NCBI RefSeq assembly: GCF_000515115.1
Contig: NZ_AZXF01000025.1
Span: 11,497 to 75,496 of the forward strand
Length of the DNA: 64,000 nt
Direction of reading: 5' to 3'
Source of the DNA: Nocardiopsis sp. CNT312
GTDB taxonomy: Bacteria > Actinomycetota > Actinomycetes > Streptosporangiales > Streptosporangiaceae
Shown: in pieces, positions 61,892-64,000 of the stretch
Numbering within the stretch: the first letter of the stretch is position 1
Layout: each line of letters starts with the position of its first letter
Notes under the pieces: model-generated
The model's input: only the letters and a program-made list of their open reading frames with translations
What the model was told of the DNA's origin: nothing
The model's database searches: none
Program-made: the position numbers and the translations under genes

Positions 61892-63697
61892 GTGCATGAC
61901 ACCCAGACTTCCCAACCCCGCATTCCGCGCCCGCGCACCCGGTGGGTGCGAGCGCTGACGTTCACCGCTACGTTGGCCTGGCGACACCTGAGGTCCGATC
62001 CCGCACGGCTGCCGCTGCTGGCGCTGCGGCTCTCGCCCGGCCCCCTGCGGCGCGGCGCACGCGCCCTGGCCTCCCGCGCCGGGGGCCTGGCGGACGCCTA
62101 CGGACTCTGGGACCAGGGTCGGCGTGAGGAGGCCCGCCGCGCGGTCCTGGCCGCCGCGCAGGGCGCACCGCCGCGGCGCATGGCCCGCATGGTGGCCGCC
62201 TCCCTTGCCGCGGGAGACGCCGATACCGCCCGCGACCTGGTGGAACAGATCCCGGAGGGGCGCTACCGCACCGCCACGGAGTACCGGACGGCTCTGGCCA
62301 CGGGGCGCGTGGTCCCCACGTCCTCGTCGCCTGACCATCACGGAATCAAGGTAACCCGTGGCCTGCGAACGCGACCCGACGACACGGTGAACGCTCGGCG
62401 ACCGGAGGCACCGGAAGATGAACGCCGACGTGTCGAAGGGGTTCCGGCCTCCCCCGGGGCGGGTGTGCGCGTCCTCCACCTGGTGACCAACGCGCTCCCG
62501 CACACCAACGCGGGGTACACCCAGCGTACGCACCGCATCGCCACGGCCCAGCGCGAGGCCGGGATGGACGTGCACGTGGTCACGCGGGCCGGGTACCCGC
62601 TCACCAAGGGGATCGCGGATCCGCGCACCCGGGTGGCCGTGGACGGGATCGAGTACCACCGCCTGCTGCCGTGGACGGCGCCCGCCGACGCGCGCGGTGA
62701 GCTGGAGGCGGGGCTGCGGCTGGCGACTCCGCTGGTGGAGGCGCTGCGCCCGGACGTGCTGCACGCGGCGAGCAACCACCACAACGCGCGGCTGGCGCTG
62801 GAGCTGGGGCGCCGGTACGGCCTTCCGGTGGTGTACGAGGTGCGGGGCTTCCTGGAGGAGTCCTGGCTCTCGCGGGACCCCTCCCGCAGTGTGGACGACG
62901 CGTTCTACCGGGCCGAGCGTGCGAGCGAGACGGAGTGCATGCGTGCCGCGGACCTGGTGGTGACGCTGGGCGGGGTGATGCGCGCCGACATCGAGGCGCG
63001 GGGGGTGCCGCGCGAGCGCCTGCTCGTGGTCCCCAACGCCGTGGACGTGTCGTTCCTGGATCCCCTCCCCTCGGGGGAGGGGGTGCGCCGCGGTCTGGGG
63101 ATCGGCGCGGACGCCTACGTGGTGGGCACCACGACCAGTTGTTTCGGCTACGAGGGGTTGGACGTGCTGCTGGACGCGGTGGCGGTGATGCGCGGGCGCG
63201 GCGAGGAGGCGCACGCGCTCGTGGTCGGGGACGGCCCGGAGCTGCCCGCCCTGCGGGAGCGGGCCGGGCGGCTGGGACTGGACGGCTTCGCCCACTTCCC
63301 GGGGCGGGTTCCGGCCGGGGAGGTGCGGCGGCACCACGCCGCGCTGGACGTGTTCGCGGTACCGCGCCGGGACGAGCGGGTGTGCCGTCTGGTGACCCCG
63401 CTCAAGCCGGTGGAGGCCATGGCCGGCGGGCTCCCCGTGGTGGCCAGCGACCTCCCGGCTTTGCGAGAGATCGTGGAACCCGGGGTGACGGGGGAGTTAA
63501 CTCCGGCTGGCGAATCGGAACAACTCGCTGATGTACTGACAAAACTCGCTTACAGTCGAGAAAAGCGGGCTTCATACGGCAGCGCCGGTCGGAAGTATGT
63601 CGGAACCGACCGAACGTGGACACAAGCCGCCTACCACTATGGCCAGGCGTACCGCACCCTACTTCGGAAAATGTCCGAACCGGGCCAAATCCCGTGA
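61892..63697 (+). CDS. GT4-family glycosyltransferase with N-terminal extension
   Basis: A 601-residue protein. Residues 1-190 are helical and partly repeat-like (GLWDQGRREEARRAVLAAAQ, ASLAAGDADTARDLVEQIPE), resembling a TPR-type extension. A GT4 GT-B domain follows from VRVLHLVTNALPHTNAGYTQ near 190. LVVPNAVDVSF is near 378 and PVEAMAGGLPVVASDLPALR near 505 is the donor-binding loop. The last 70 codons are clearly less GC-rich than the rest. It is transcribed with the WecC-type gene and belongs to the same surface-polymer locus as the minus-strand operon. GTG 61892 starts it; acceptor and donor are unknown. Confidence 0.87.
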   Translation: MHDTQTSQPRIPRPRTRWVRALTFTATLAWRHLRSDPARLPLLALRLSPGPLRRGARALASRAGGLADAYGLWDQGRREEARRAVLAAAQGAPPRRMARMVAASLAAGDADTARDLVEQIPEGRYRTATEYRTALATGRVVPTSSSPDHHGIKVTRGLRTRPDDTVNARRPEAPEDERRRVEGVPASPGAGVRVLHLVTNALPHTNAGYTQRTHRIATAQREAGMDVHVVTRAGYPLTKGIADPRTRVAVDGIEYHRLLPWTAPADARGELEAGLRLATPLVEALRPDVLHAASNHHNARLALELGRRYGLPVVYEVRGFLEESWLSRDPSRSVDDAFYRAERASETECMRAADLVVTLGGVMRADIEARGVPRERLLVVPNAVDVSFLDPLPSGEGVRRGLGIGADAYVVGTTTSCFGYEGLDVLLDAVAVMRGRGEEAHALVVGDGPELPALRERAGRLGLDGFAHFPGRVPAGEVRRHHAALDVFAVPRRDERVCRLVTPLKPVEAMAGGLPVVASDLPALREIVEPGVTGELTPAGESEQLADVLTKLAYSREKRASYGSAGRKYVGTDRTWTQAAYHYGQAYRTLLRKMSEPGQIP

Positions 63698-63797
63698 GTG
63701 AGGGCTGCGGCTGTCTACACTTGGACACCCCACCCTTCCCAGGCTGTCCTTGAATCAGTGCGCCCGTTCACCAAACGAATGCGAGTGTGACCGCGAA

Positions 63798-64000
63798 GTG
63801 GATGCCGCAGCCTCCAACTCAGTTTCCGTCCCCGAACAGACCTCCGCGGAGAGCGTCGACCTGGTGGTGCTCGGCCTCGGTTATGTCGGCCTGCCGCTGG
63901 CCGCCGAGGCGGTCTCCGCCGGCCTGTCGGTCACGGGCCTGGACCTGAACCGGGCCGTCGTCGAGGGCCTCAACCAGGGCCGCTCGCACGTGGACGACCT
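63798..64000 (+). CDS. wecC: Nucleotide-sugar dehydrogenase, WecC type (5' part)
   Basis: The gene runs off the right edge. The visible 67 codons give a short tail, then VDLVVLGLGYVGLPLAAEAV, the NAD-binding Gly motif of the UDP-glucose/UDP-ManNAc dehydrogenase family. LDLNRAVVEGLNQGRSHVDD follows. Next to wecB it is most likely UDP-N-acetylmannosamine dehydrogenase. The start is uncertain: GTG 63798, or TTG 63750 in the same frame. Confidence 0.85.
   Translation, partial: MDAAASNSVSVPEQTSAESVDLVVLGLGYVGLPLAAEAVSAGLSVTGLDLNRAVVEGLNQGRSHVDD

Overview
The window reads as chromosome of a high-GC actinobacterium. It carries a WhiB7-type regulator with an AT-hook, a mycoredoxin, AdnA/AdnB helicase-nucleases, UvrD2 with a tetracysteine motif and an HRDC domain, a PPA1309-type protein, a DUF2342/Zincin_2 protein, many GTG starts and very GC-rich third codon positions. 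Nocardiopsis or a close relative (Streptosporangiales) fits best. The genus is inferred from overall protein character, not from a search.

Layout. 1-1.8 kb: a lower-GC patch with a SUKH (SMI1/KNR4) protein and two small orphan proteins, next to a frameshifted TetR gene. 2.4-6.4 kb: histidinol-phosphatase and a three-gene MacAB/YknXYZ-like efflux ABC system. 6.4-6.9 kb: two initiator tRNA genes, each with its own promoter and terminator. 7-42 kb: a block whose order closely follows, from memory, Mycobacterium tuberculosis Rv3193c-Rv3211: UPF0182, PDZ-Lon protease, Zincin_2, whiB7, uvrD2, mycoredoxin, nudC, adnB, adnA, an alkyltransferase-like protein, moeZ, TetR, ferritin-like protein and an RhlE-type helicase. 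Lineage-specific genes are interspersed. 42-54 kb: a metallo-beta-lactamase-fold protein without its metal ligands, a PHP phosphoesterase, TypA, MutT, RecD2, a Ser/Thr kinase and membrane proteins. 54.6-56.6 kb: a two-component system. 56.6-64 kb: a surface-glycopolymer locus with three glycosyltransferase-type genes, WecB and the start of WecC, which together would make UDP-ManNAc and UDP-ManNAcA.

How the genes work together. The central block is rich in genome maintenance: UvrD2, AdnAB, RecD2, MutT, NudC and an alkyltransferase-like protein. It also holds redox and antibiotic-stress control through mycoredoxin and WhiB7. WhiB7 appears to be controlled by an autoregulated promoter and then by a leader with a 120-codon upstream reading frame and a terminator-like hairpin.

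The most unusual structure is a family of roughly 150-bp repeat units. Two tandem units form a 358-bp insertion exactly at the ancestral adnA/adnB overlap, flanked by a 13-bp direct duplication of target sequence. A third unit lies between mutT and recD2. Other notable points are a WhiB7 leader of unusual length, a probable CTG start for the RhlE helicase, two apparent pseudoenzymes (an MBL fold and an SDR fold), and a probable stress-sigma promoter before a conserved-TM-helix channel protein.
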